Source: CAYPTY01 sp965659005
GTDB lineage: Bacteria > Bacteroidota > Rhodothermia > Balneolales > Balneolaceae
Length of the DNA stretch: 64,000 nucleotides
Assembly (NCBI GenBank): GCA_965659005.1
Contig: CBFHVG010000025.1
Coordinates: 1-64,000 of the forward strand
Direction: 5' to 3'
Shown here: positions 1 through 8,403 of the stretch, piece by piece
How the letters are laid out: each line of letters begins with the position of its first letter
Position numbering within the stretch: the first letter of the stretch is position 1
The notes under the pieces: model-generated
Database searches by the model: none
Told to the model about the DNA's origin: nothing
The model's input: only the letters and a program-made list of their open reading frames with translations
Position numbers and translations under genes: made by a program

Positions 1-1815
1 AATACCCATCAAATTCAATATGGGAGGTATTTACTATTTAATAATCAAGTTCGGGATGCTAGAATTAGGGCTCAATATGTAGCTCAGGATTCAACTTCTT
101 CTAGTTCATTTCTTCCATCTTACGGTTACATTTTGCTTTCCGAGATAGAAAAATATCTAATGAACCATGAGCTCTCATTAGCTCATGCACAAAAAGCGTA
201 TGATTTACTACCAAAAGAACACTATTACAATGATGTCATAACCGAAGTCACTTTTTCTCTAGCTCGCGCCTACTCTGATGTTAATGTTGATAGTGCATTA
301 CATTATGGCTTCAAAGCCCTTAATCCATCATTTATAAGTGATCAGGAATCGTTTGCTTACAACTCATTCCAACCTGATGACCAGCATAATGACGCATTGA
401 ACGAGTTAATCAGTTGGTATATACAAAGTGATAGGAGCGTAGATAATGCCATTCAGCTTATGCAAATTGTTAAAAACAGGTATATAAGAAAGTATTTTTC
501 TAATACTGAAAGAACCAATAATGACCTATACGCCAATCTTCTCATAAATGATTTAACCGCTATTTACTCGAATGGTATTGATAGTCAACAAAATGGTGAG
601 CCCAGTATATTAAAAAGCGATCTGAGCTTACTTCAAACTACAAGTAGTGTTTCTGACAATTACGACATTCTTTCCCCAGTCAAATCATTGCAAGAAATAC
701 AAAGTGCAATAGACGAAGAAACAGCGATAATTGAATATGGTTTACATGAATATGGATTTATGATAAATGTCATCACTAAGGAGAGCCAACAGTTTTATAA
801 GAAGGGTGTGCAGCTAAAAAATGAATTGAATAAAAACATTGCTGATCATATAAAAGTTATTAGAGATCATGTCATGAATAAATCAAAGGAAAGAGAATTC
901 GAAAGTAATCTAATCGAACTTTATTCAATGCTTATCAAACCAATTGAGAAGAGAATTAATGGTAAAAAGAAACTAATCATAATTCCAGATGGACCTTTGC
1001 TTGACCTACCCTTTGAGCTTCTGAAAGATGATGCTTCTGAATACTTTATCGAGAAGTTTGTAATAAGCTATTTATATAGTACATCAATGATTAATAATGG
1101 CATGCATTTAAATAAAGCAAACAAGAAAAATATGTATGCCTATGCCGCTACCAAGTTCAATAACAATCGGTACCTATCTAAATTACGTAGTAAAGCTCTA
1201 TCGCCACTACCTTTTGCTAACATCGAAATTGATTCAATATCTGCCAGGTTTAGTAAGAAGCTAATAAGCAAAAATGATCCCTATTCTGAGGATTATATCA
1301 AAAGAACTGGTTTAAGTCATTTTACACATATCCATTTTGCTACACATGGTATCTTGAACGAACAAAACCCAAACTTTAGCAAACTAATCTTAACCGATGA
1401 TTTATATGGATTAAATCTGACTAACGATGGGCACTTAACAGCACTTGAAGTAGGCAATTTAGACATCACTGCTGATCTGGTTGTGCTTAGTGCTTGCGAT
1501 ACTGGAAATCGGTATGGGTATACAACTTCAAGTTCAATGAGTATGCAAAAAGCATTTATACTGGCAGGCGCAAAAGGAGTAGTTGGAACATCCTGGCCAG
1601 TATATGATCAGAGTACTAAAGATTTTATGATTCTGTTTTATGACGAAATCATGAAAAATGAAAATGAAAGAAACTGGCTTTCTTTCTTTGGTCAAAGTAG
1701 AAGAGATAATACAACCCCTGCAGAAGCTCTTTACAAAGTTAAAAATGAGTTTATAAACCACCCATTTTATAGCCATCCAGTTTACTGGGCGGGTTACACC
1801 TATGTTGGTAATTAA
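1..1815 (+). CDS. CHAT-domain caspase-like peptidase, 5' end missing
   Basis: The frame is open from the first base, so the N terminus lies outside the window. The visible first ~200 residues are helical and resemble the last TPR-type repeats. A CHAT (caspase HetF-associated with TPRs) domain fills the C-terminal half, with IPDGPLLDLPFELL, HFATHG, VVLSACDTG and GAKGVVGTSWPV. The caspase-like dyad is intact: His at 1345-1347 and Cys at 1495-1497. The C terminus (PVYWAGYTYVGN) is typical of the family. Known CHAT proteins are Cys peptidases or scaffolds, often in regulated proteolysis or defence. The substrate here is unknown and the only visible neighbour is a convergent NTF2-like gene. Family call is firm; role is not assigned. 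Confidence 0.85.
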   Translation, partial: NTHQIQYGRYLLFNNQVRDARIRAQYVAQDSTSSSSFLPSYGYILLSEIEKYLMNHELSLAHAQKAYDLLPKEHYYNDVITEVTFSLARAYSDVNVDSALHYGFKALNPSFISDQESFAYNSFQPDDQHNDALNELISWYIQSDRSVDNAIQLMQIVKNRYIRKYFSNTERTNNDLYANLLINDLTAIYSNGIDSQQNGEPSILKSDLSLLQTTSSVSDNYDILSPVKSLQEIQSAIDEETAIIEYGLHEYGFMINVITKESQQFYKKGVQLKNELNKNIADHIKVIRDHVMNKSKEREFESNLIELYSMLIKPIEKRINGKKKLIIIPDGPLLDLPFELLKDDASEYFIEKFVISYLYSTSMINNGMHLNKANKKNMYAYAATKFNNNRYLSKLRSKALSPLPFANIEIDSISARFSKKLISKNDPYSEDYIKRTGLSHFTHIHFATHGILNEQNPNFSKLILTDDLYGLNLTNDGHLTALEVGNLDITADLVVLSACDTGNRYGYTTSSSMSMQKAFILAGAKGVVGTSWPVYDQSTKDFMILFYDEIMKNENERNWLSFFGQSRRDNTTPAEALYKVKNEFINHPFYSHPVYWAGYTYVGN

Positions 1816-1846
1816 AAAAACCTCATCTATATATAACAGATGAGGT
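1814..1846 (-). terminator. Intrinsic terminator of the NTF2-like gene
   Basis: A 9-bp perfect inverted repeat (ACCTCATCT at 1820-1828, AGATGAGGT at 1838-1846) is followed by a T-run when read on the minus strand (the A-run at 1814-1820). It may also slow plus-strand readthrough from the CHAT gene, but there is no T-run on that side. Confidence 0.75.
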
Positions 1847-1884
1847 CTAGTTTAACTGTGTGAGGCGAGATATAACTCGACAAA

Positions 1885-2244
1885 TTAATTCTGAGTACCG
1901 TAGAATCTTTCATTAATAATGAAATCACCATCCCATTTCTGAGTAGCAACTTGTTCGATCTTAATTCTAGATCCGCCTTTGAAAGTAACATCCATCATTG
2001 ATTCCACAGCTGTTGTACCAGCTTCTTCATTCGCTGTAATTGATTTTACTTCCATTCCGTGAAAAGCTTCAACAGAAGAAAAGAAATCAATTTCACGCTG
2101 GCGGTTTGTGTCTTTACCCGCTACCACCGTTGCATCCTCAAGAATCATATCGCAATCGTTGTGATAATACTTTTCAAAAGCATCCATGGCTTTTCCTTCA
2201 CCAATCATATTGTATACATCTGTAATTTTTTCTTTAAGACTCAT
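1885..2244 (-). CDS. SnoaL/NTF2-like domain protein
   Basis: A 119-residue protein of the NTF2-like cone-fold type, close in length to stand-alone SnoaL-like proteins. It has an N-terminal helix (LKEKITDVYNMIGEGKAMDA), the FEKYYHNDCDMIL strand/helix pattern, and late strands ending IINERFYGTQN. There is no signal peptide, so it is probably cytosolic. Such proteins bind small hydrophobic ligands or act as isomerases or hydrolases; nothing here fixes the ligand. It is transcribed alone, ending at a terminator. A second, damaged NTF2-like gene lies at 57010-57386. Confidence 0.65.
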   Translation of the reverse strand: MSLKEKITDVYNMIGEGKAMDAFEKYYHNDCDMILEDATVVAGKDTNRQREIDFFSSVEAFHGMEVKSITANEEAGTTAVESMMDVTFKGGSRIKIEQVATQKWDGDFIINERFYGTQN

Positions 2245-2330
2245 AGTAATAATAGTTCAATATTAAATAATTAGATACTGATGTAAATCATGAGGAGATG
2301 AATTTCGTTCACTATCTTTTAAAAAAAGAC

Positions 2331-2368
2331 AAAAAAAAGGTAGATCTTTCGAATCCAATAGATTTACC
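2331..2368 (-). terminator. Intrinsic terminator of the DoxX-like gene
   Basis: Read on the minus strand, GGTAAATCT (2368-2360) pairs with AGATCTACC (2347-2339), with one mismatch, and is followed by eight T. It sits 40 bases past the stop of the membrane-protein gene. Confidence 0.7.
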
Positions 2369-2408
2369 AACCTCAAAGAGCTAAAAGAGATGTATTTAAT
2401 ATCTAGGA

Positions 2409-2870
2409 TTAATGAAGCTCTTTCTCTGAATCTGGCCTATTGACTGTACCACCAATTGCGATAGCAGCTGCAATTAGGGTCATATTTTTAATGATGTACT
2501 GACCCTCAATAGTCAAGCCAAAAGGTGCACTGGTAAATACAACATCTGGGAGTATAAATATGGGCATGAAGGTTCCGGGCATCTGTAGGAAAAGAAGCAG
2601 AATGGCTAAGCGAATAGTTGATTTGAATAGCATTAATACCCCAATCAACACTTCCCACCATCCTAAAACCGGTATAAACCACTCTGGGTCGAGCCAGAAG
2701 GCGGTTGAGGCAACAAGATCTGCAGCCGGACTTAGTCCCAGTGGTTTTAACATCCCAAACCATATAAATACTAAAGCCAGGGAGTATCTTAGCAGCAAGA
2801 ACCCATATTTCTGCATGGTTCCCGCAATCATTTCATCATACTCAAAGAGTAATTTCTGGAGATGTGACAT
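2409..2870 (-). CDS. DoxX/DUF417-like integral membrane protein
   Basis: A 153-residue inner-membrane protein with about four hydrophobic segments: LLRYSLALVFIWFGMLK, the region around VLGWWEVLIGVLMLF, ILLLFLQMPGTFMPIFI, and NMTLIAAAIAIGG. The layout FIWFGMLKPLG ... GWWEVLIGVLM ... GQYIIKNMTLIAA resembles the DoxX and YkgB/DUF417 families. These have poorly known roles, some linked to quinone or thiosulfate metabolism or to stress. It starts at ATG, stands alone and ends at its own terminator. The specific function is not known. Confidence 0.65.
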   Translation of the reverse strand: MSHLQKLLFEYDEMIAGTMQKYGFLLLRYSLALVFIWFGMLKPLGLSPAADLVASTAFWLDPEWFIPVLGWWEVLIGVLMLFKSTIRLAILLLFLQMPGTFMPIFILPDVVFTSAPFGLTIEGQYIIKNMTLIAAAIAIGGTVNRPDSEKELH

Positions 2871-2949
2871 AGGTTTTTTAAGCGACGAATTTATAATTGA
2901 CGCTCAAAGAAAAGACTACTTCATGTAGATTATATAAAGATGGATGAGA

Positions 2950-4059
2950 TTAGCTGCGTTCAAGCATACGTTCTAAAGCCAGAACAGCATACTTAGTCAC
3001 TTCAGCAGGCACCTTTATTTCATTGATTACCTCACCATCCATGAGCATATCGAGAGACCACACCAGATGGGGTAAGTCAATTCGATTCATAGTAAGACAA
3101 GGACACATGAACGGATTTAGAGAAACAATTTCCTTATCGGGATTTTCCTCAATAATCCTGTTTACCAGATTCATTTCAGTACCTACGGCCCATTTTGATC
3201 CAGCAGGTGAATTCTGAATGGTATCAATAATATAATTAGTAGAACCGGCATAATCAGAAGCCTGAACAACTTCGAATGTACATTCGGGGTGCACAATCAC
3301 TTTCATATCTGGATTACTTTTTCGAATGTGATCAACATGAGACACATAAAACTTTTCATGTACAGAACAGTGACCTTTCCATAGAATGACTTTCACATCA
3401 TCAAAGTCGCCTTCGTACTCTAGTTTGTTTTCAAGGGGAGCATAAACGGCCATGTGTTCAAGCGGAATACCAAGATCATAAGCTGTATTTCTACCAAGAT
3501 GTTGATCAGGAAGGAATAGAATTCTTTCTTGTTGTGTAAAAGCCCACTTCAGCATCTTTTCAACGTTTCCTGAAGTAACTGTAGCACCACCATATTTACC
3601 TACAAAGCCCTTAATTGCAGCAGTTGAGTTCACATAAGTTAGGGGTAGAATGGTGTCTCCCCAGATCTCTTGCATCAACTTCCAGCCGCGTTCGGTCTGG
3701 TCGATGTTAGCCATATCAGCCATGGAGCAACCGGCACGCATATCGGGAAGAATCACTCTCTGATGATCTTCAGTAAGCATGTCGGCTGTTTCAGCCATAA
3801 AATGAACACCTTCAAAAACGATGTATTCTGCATCATGCTGTTCAGCACAAATCTGAGCCAGCTTGAGTGAGTCACCACGGGCATCAGCGAATTGAATTAC
3901 TTCATCTTTCTGATAGTGGTGTCCAGGTATAAATAATTTTTTTCCGAAATGAGCTTTAATATCTCGTACTCTTTGTTCCATTTCTTCCACACTCATAGTT
4001 GAGTATTTCTCTGGAAGGGAAACCTGTGATTCAAGCTCTAAAATCTCTAAAACATCCAT
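2950..4059 (-). CDS. nadA: Quinolinate synthase NadA
   Basis: NadA condenses iminoaspartate with dihydroxyacetone phosphate to quinolinate in de novo NAD synthesis and carries an oxygen-sensitive [4Fe-4S] cluster. Three candidate ligand regions are present: GCSMAD, GHCSVHEKF and PFMCPCLTM. GHHYQKDEV and CTFEVV are also typical. I chose the ATG at 4059, just after the nadC stop; a TTG at 4080 in the same frame would add seven residues and overlap nadC by 17 bases. It is the second gene of a nadC-nadA pair. No nadB (aspartate oxidase) is in the window. Confidence 0.95.
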   Translation of the reverse strand: MDVLEILELESQVSLPEKYSTMSVEEMEQRVRDIKAHFGKKLFIPGHHYQKDEVIQFADARGDSLKLAQICAEQHDAEYIVFEGVHFMAETADMLTEDHQRVILPDMRAGCSMADMANIDQTERGWKLMQEIWGDTILPLTYVNSTAAIKGFVGKYGGATVTSGNVEKMLKWAFTQQERILFLPDQHLGRNTAYDLGIPLEHMAVYAPLENKLEYEGDFDDVKVILWKGHCSVHEKFYVSHVDHIRKSNPDMKVIVHPECTFEVVQASDYAGSTNYIIDTIQNSPAGSKWAVGTEMNLVNRIIEENPDKEIVSLNPFMCPCLTMNRIDLPHLVWSLDMLMDGEVINEIKVPAEVTKYAVLALERMLERS

Positions 4060-4063
4060 TTGT

Positions 4064-4906
4064 CTACTCTTCTGAATCAATCAAATTAAAACTGATATCA
4101 AGGGCCTTTACACTATGTGTTAGCCACCCTAAGGAAATATAATCTACGCCACAACCTTTATATGCAGCAATTGTTTCCGGGGTAATTCCTCCAGAAACTT
4201 CTGTAATTATACCCTCAGGTACAATTTGCGTCCACTCTTTAACTTCTTCCGGAGAACGGTTATCAAACATAATAACATCTGCTCCAGCTTCTATACTCTC
4301 TAACACTTGCTCTCTGGACTCCGTTTCTACTTCTACCTTAACCATATGGCCAAGTTTATCTTTTGTCTTTTTAACTGCCTTTGAAATAGATCCGGAAGCT
4401 TTAATATGATTGTCTTTGATCATGACCCCATCATCCAGCCTGTATCTATGATTGAATCCACCACCACATGTTACGGCGTATTTCTGGAGCATTCTTAAGC
4501 CAGGGAGAGTCTTACGAGTATCACACACTCTGATTGTGTCATCATCCAAAACTTTAATGGTATCAGCAGTTACAGATGCAATACCACACATGTGCTGGAT
4601 GATATTAAGTATAGTTCTTTCCGCAGTTAACAGGGTTCGCGTATTTCCATATACATCAGCAATTATATCACCTTTTGTAATGGTGTCCCCATCTCTTTTG
4701 TGAAGAACAACTTCAATGTCTTTCCATAGCAATCTGTAAACGATATCGATAATCTGTAATCCACAAACAATCCCATTGTCTTTGGCAATAAACTGTCCTC
4801 GGCTATTACTTCCGTTTTCAAAAATGATTTCAGAAGTAAGATCACCACGCCCTATATCTTCTTTAAGGGTAGCTTTAATGATATCGTGCAGATGAGTTTT
4901 ATTCAT
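4064..4906 (-). CDS. nadC: Nicotinate-nucleotide pyrophosphorylase NadC
   Basis: NadC (quinolinate phosphoribosyltransferase) converts quinolinate and PRPP to nicotinate mononucleotide, the step after NadA. The 280 residues match the usual length. Family motifs seen are LKEDIGRGDLTSE near the N terminus, NIIQHMCGIAS, DTRKTLPGLR, GGGFNHRYRLDDGVMIKDNH (residue cluster binding quinolinate and PRPP), EVETESREQ, MFDNRSPEE and the C-terminal GVDYISLGWLTHS. It is first in the nadC-nadA transcript and is divergent from a cysteine desulfurase gene 85 bases away. Cytosolic. Confidence 0.96.
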   Translation of the reverse strand: MNKTHLHDIIKATLKEDIGRGDLTSEIIFENGSNSRGQFIAKDNGIVCGLQIIDIVYRLLWKDIEVVLHKRDGDTITKGDIIADVYGNTRTLLTAERTILNIIQHMCGIASVTADTIKVLDDDTIRVCDTRKTLPGLRMLQKYAVTCGGGFNHRYRLDDGVMIKDNHIKASGSISKAVKKTKDKLGHMVKVEVETESREQVLESIEAGADVIMFDNRSPEEVKEWTQIVPEGIITEVSGGITPETIAAYKGCGVDYISLGWLTHSVKALDISFNLIDSEE

Positions 4907-4991
4907 GGAGCAGGTTGTTCGAAACAGATATTTATATTCGTATCTTTATCAGAATCAAAAATTAAGGCTTTTTTAGCTCACAAGCGATAGA

Positions 4992-6137
4992 ATGATTTAT
5001 CTGGATTTTGCGGCCACATCACCAATCTCTGACACGTCTCTTCAGGTTTACAATAAAGTAGCCAAAGACTACTATGGGAATGCCAGCAGTCTTCATGATA
5101 TTGGCTCCTCAGCAAAGCAGGTATTGGATGCTTCCCGTAAAACAATTGCTTCAATTCTGAATGCTGAACCCGATCATATTCATTTCACATCTGGAGGATC
5201 TGAATCGAATTTCCTTGCTATTCATTCTCTGGTTGGTGGCGCTCTGAATAAGGGAAAGCATCTCATAACTACTGAAATTGAGCATTCATCAGTTCGAAAT
5301 GTTTTTAAACAACTTGAAGAGCAAGGTTATGAAGTGACATGGCTAGGGGTGGATGCCTTAGGAAATATCAATCAGGATGAGCTGAAGTCAGAAATAAGAG
5401 AAGACACCATTCTGGCATCCATTCAACATGGAAATTCTGAAATAGGCACAATGCAGGATATTTTTACCATTGGATCGATTTTGAGAGATGCTAAGGTGCT
5501 TTTTCATTCTGATTGCGTTCAAACTTTTGCCAAACAAGAAATCAATTTGGATGAGCTTCAAATTGATGCAATCACTTTTTCCTCGCACAAAGTGTATGGA
5601 CCAAAAGGTGTAGGCGGAGCTTGGATGAATCCTAAGTCGAACTGGAAATCAATGATTCCAAACATCAGTCATGAAGGCGGTTTTGTTCAGGGGACATCAA
5701 ATGTTGCAGGTGTTGCTGCATTTGCCGCCGCTGCCAAAGAATTTTATACTGAAAAAGACCAAATTAATGAGCATTTCCTAAATTTAAGGCAACATGTTTT
5801 AGGTGCTTTAAACTATCTTGAACATGATATTCAGATTCAGGGAAATGCCATTTATGTACTTCCGAATATCATTGGTTTAAGGGTTCCAGGAATTGAAGGA
5901 CAGTTTTTGATGCTGGAAGCTGCTCAGGCTGGTATTGCCATTGCAACTGGTTCAGCTTGTACAAGTGGTAGTCAGGAACCATCAAGAACTATGGCAGCAA
6001 TTTATGAAAGTGAACAAGATGCACGGGAGTTTGTGCGTTTATCATTAGGAAAAATGACTAAACGCGAGGAATTGGATAAGGCAATTGAAAAAATTGATGC
6101 TATCTTATCCCGACATTTTTCAAAAGTGAAAATTTAA
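4992..6137 (+). CDS. Cysteine desulfurase (NifS/IscS family)
   Basis: This is a PLP-dependent class V aminotransferase-fold enzyme that takes sulfur from L-cysteine for Fe-S clusters. It is 381 residues, with MIYLDFAATSP at the start, HFTSGGSESN, the PLP lysine in SSHKVYGPKG (K200) and the persulfide cysteine in GSACTSGSQEPS (C323). The gene is divergent from nadC-nadA. In Bacillus a NifS-like desulfurase beside the nad genes matures the NadA cluster, so I infer the same job here; general IscS duty is possible. It is followed after 15 bases by a DsbA-like gene. Confidence 0.92.
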   Translation: MIYLDFAATSPISDTSLQVYNKVAKDYYGNASSLHDIGSSAKQVLDASRKTIASILNAEPDHIHFTSGGSESNFLAIHSLVGGALNKGKHLITTEIEHSSVRNVFKQLEEQGYEVTWLGVDALGNINQDELKSEIREDTILASIQHGNSEIGTMQDIFTIGSILRDAKVLFHSDCVQTFAKQEINLDELQIDAITFSSHKVYGPKGVGGAWMNPKSNWKSMIPNISHEGGFVQGTSNVAGVAAFAAAAKEFYTEKDQINEHFLNLRQHVLGALNYLEHDIQIQGNAIYVLPNIIGLRVPGIEGQFLMLEAAQAGIAIATGSACTSGSQEPSRTMAAIYESEQDAREFVRLSLGKMTKREELDKAIEKIDAILSRHFSKVKI

Positions 6138-6152
6138 TTAGTACCCAGATTC

Positions 6153-6710
6153 ATGTTTAAGAAGATTCTTTTATCAGCCTTTATTGCAGTAATTGGTTTT
6201 GCATTCACAACTAAAGTTACTGCCCAAGACAAAAAAGTAACCATAGTTGAGTACAGCGATTATCAATGTCCGGCCTGCGCTTACTTCCACCCATTTACAG
6301 TAAAAATCAAAGAAGACCTGGGTGATAAAGTTGAGGTTATTTATAAAAACTTCCCTCTTAATTCACATCGCTATGCTCAAATTGCAGCAAGAGCAGCTGA
6401 ATCAGCTCGTCTTCAGGGCAAGCACTTTGAAATGCACGATAAGCTATTCCAGGAACAGGCAAACTGGGCCAGAGGTAATACCTCAGCTCTTATTCTTGGT
6501 TATGCTGAGGAAATTGGATTAGATATGGCTCAGTTCAAAAAAGACTTGAACTCAGCTAAAATGCAGGAATTGATTATGTCTGATAAGCAGGAAGGCATTG
6601 ATAAAGGAGTTAACTCAACACCAACATTCTTCATCAATGGTGCAAAGCTGGATAACAATCCTGGTTCATATGATGTATTTAAAGCATTAATCGAAGCCCA
6701 ACTGAAGTGA
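6153..6710 (+). CDS. Secreted DsbA-family thioredoxin-fold oxidoreductase
   Basis: A 185-residue protein with a signal peptide (MFKKILLSAFIAVIGFAF, cleavage near TAQ) followed by a DsbA/DSBA-like thioredoxin domain with redox motif CPAC in SDYQCPACAYFHPF and the cis-proline loop STPTFFING. The helical insert contains EMHDKLFQEQANW, common in the BdbD/DsbA-like family. It should make or isomerise disulfides in the periplasm. The stop overlaps the GTG start of the next gene by four bases (GTGA), so the two are probably translationally coupled. No DsbB-like partner is visible. Confidence 0.88.
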   Translation: MFKKILLSAFIAVIGFAFTTKVTAQDKKVTIVEYSDYQCPACAYFHPFTVKIKEDLGDKVEVIYKNFPLNSHRYAQIAARAAESARLQGKHFEMHDKLFQEQANWARGNTSALILGYAEEIGLDMAQFKKDLNSAKMQELIMSDKQEGIDKGVNSTPTFFINGAKLDNNPGSYDVFKALIEAQLK

Positions 6711-7255
6711 TCTACGAGTTTCTGGGCAAGAGTCCCTTTTTTACCGAAAGTTGCTTCGTCGCGCCATCTGCTGACATCATCGGGGATGTGGTATTCGGAG
6801 ATGAATGCAGTGTCTGGTTTAATGTCACAATTCGTGGCGATGTAAATAAAATTCGGTTTGGTGATAGAACCAATGTACAGGATAATGTTTGCATCCATGT
6901 GATGAATCAAACGGGTCCAACCCTGATAGGGTCGGAAGTAACCATTGGTCATGGAGCAGTTGTTCACGGTTGTACAGTAAAAGATCGTGTTCTAATTGGA
7001 ATGAATGCAACCATATTAGATGAAGCGGTTATTGAGTCTGACGTAATAATTGCAGCCGGTACTCTTGTTCCTCCCGGCAAAACTCTGGAGAGTGGATATA
7101 TGTATATGGGTAGCCCTGCCAAACAAGCCAGAAAACTCACTCAGGAAGAGATGGATAGCATCCCAAAATACGCTGAAAATTATGTGAAGTATATGAGGGC
7201 ATATCAGCAAAAAGATACTTACGAGAAAAATCCTTTCTATCCTCAGGAAGACTAA
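6707..7255 (+). CDS. Gamma-carbonic anhydrase-like hexapeptide-repeat protein
   Basis: A 182-residue left-handed beta-helix protein of the YrdA/CaiE/PaaY gamma-class carbonic anhydrase-like family. The zinc histidines are present in NVCIHVMN and IGHGAVVHGC, and the conserved RGDVNKIRFGDRTNVQD precedes them. A C-terminal helix with the common MGSPAKQARKLTQEE follows. Members may hydrate CO2 or be acyltransferase relatives, so activity is not proven. It starts with GTG overlapping the upstream stop. A bicarbonate-transporter gene lies 50 kb away at 57511, with no sign that they are linked. Confidence 0.88.
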   Translation: MIYEFLGKSPFFTESCFVAPSADIIGDVVFGDECSVWFNVTIRGDVNKIRFGDRTNVQDNVCIHVMNQTGPTLIGSEVTIGHGAVVHGCTVKDRVLIGMNATILDEAVIESDVIIAAGTLVPPGKTLESGYMYMGSPAKQARKLTQEEMDSIPKYAENYVKYMRAYQQKDTYEKNPFYPQED

Positions 7256-7260
7256 AGCAG

Positions 7261-8403
7261 ATGCTGGGGCTTTATATACACATCCCCTTCTGCAAACAGG
7301 CTTGTTCCTACTGCGACTTCTACTTTGTCACCCGACAAAAAAACAGGCCTGAATTTGTGCAGGCTTTGATCAAAGAGATTGAGTCTTATGTGGACGATCC
7401 TGCATCGAAACAACAGATTGAAACCATATACTTTGGTGGTGGAACGCCTTCATTATTACGATCAGACGAGCTGAAAGTAATCCTAAAATCCATTCATCAA
7501 ACCTTCAATACAACAAAGGTAAAAGAGTTTACCATCGAGGTAAATCCGGATGATGTCACGAAGGATTACCTGCATTCCCTAAAAGAGCTTGGGGTAAATA
7601 GATTGAGTATGGGTGTTCAGTCTTTCAACGATGATGTTCTGCACTTTATGCATCGGGCTCATAATTCTGAACATGCTCTAAACTGTCTCAATCTGATAAA
7701 AGAAGTAGGTTTTGAAAGCTATTCAGTTGATCTGATTTATGGTAATCCCAACCAAACAACAGAAATGCTGAAGGAAGATATTCAGACCTTACTATCCTTC
7801 GATCCGCCTCACATTTCAGCATATAGTTTAACGGTTGAAGAAGGCACCCGACTTGGTAAAGCTGTGTCACTTGGAAAGATCAATCCACCGGATGACGAGG
7901 AGGTTATTAAACATTACGATCTTGTTTTTGAAGAATTGACCAAAGCCGGATATCATCAATATGAAATCAGTAACTATGCTAAACCTGCTTCTGAAGCGGT
8001 TCATAACACAAACTACTGGAGACACATAAACTACCTTGGATTAGGTCCATCTGCACATACATTTATGTGGGATGAAAATGCAAAAAAAGCCTTTAGGTTG
8101 AATAATGAAAAGAATCTAAATGCTTACCTGACTAATCCAGTCGCTACATCAGAGGAACTTATGGAGCTTGATCTTCATGACCTGGCAGAAGAGCGAATTA
8201 TGCTCAGTCTAAGAACGAAATATGGAATAAGTGCCGAAGAACTAAAAGATCATTACGGTTATGTTCTCAATGAAGCTCAGTTAAAGTATATAAAGCGAAT
8301 GAAGAAAAAGGGTTACATTGAAGAGGGAGAAAAGATTATACTCACACATAAGGGGCGAGCAATCGCAGATCCAATAACCATAGACATTATATCCAAACAG
8401 TAA
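7261..8403 (+). CDS. hemW: Radical SAM protein HemW (heme chaperone)
   Basis: A 380-residue HemN-like radical SAM protein. The cluster motif is PFCKQACSYCDFYF (CxxxCxxC followed by DF rather than the GC that is usual in true HemN). This supports HemW, a heme-binding chaperone, over oxygen-independent coproporphyrinogen oxidase. Other motifs are TIYFGGGTPSLL, EVNPDDVTK, NRLSMGVQSF, DLIYGNPNQTTE and YEISNYAKP. The C-terminal domain ends LTHKGRAIADPI. Its stop overlaps the next start in a TAATG junction. Confidence 0.9.
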   Translation: MLGLYIHIPFCKQACSYCDFYFVTRQKNRPEFVQALIKEIESYVDDPASKQQIETIYFGGGTPSLLRSDELKVILKSIHQTFNTTKVKEFTIEVNPDDVTKDYLHSLKELGVNRLSMGVQSFNDDVLHFMHRAHNSEHALNCLNLIKEVGFESYSVDLIYGNPNQTTEMLKEDIQTLLSFDPPHISAYSLTVEEGTRLGKAVSLGKINPPDDEEVIKHYDLVFEELTKAGYHQYEISNYAKPASEAVHNTNYWRHINYLGLGPSAHTFMWDENAKKAFRLNNEKNLNAYLTNPVATSEELMELDLHDLAEERIMLSLRTKYGISAEELKDHYGYVLNEAQLKYIKRMKKKGYIEEGEKIILTHKGRAIADPITIDIISKQ

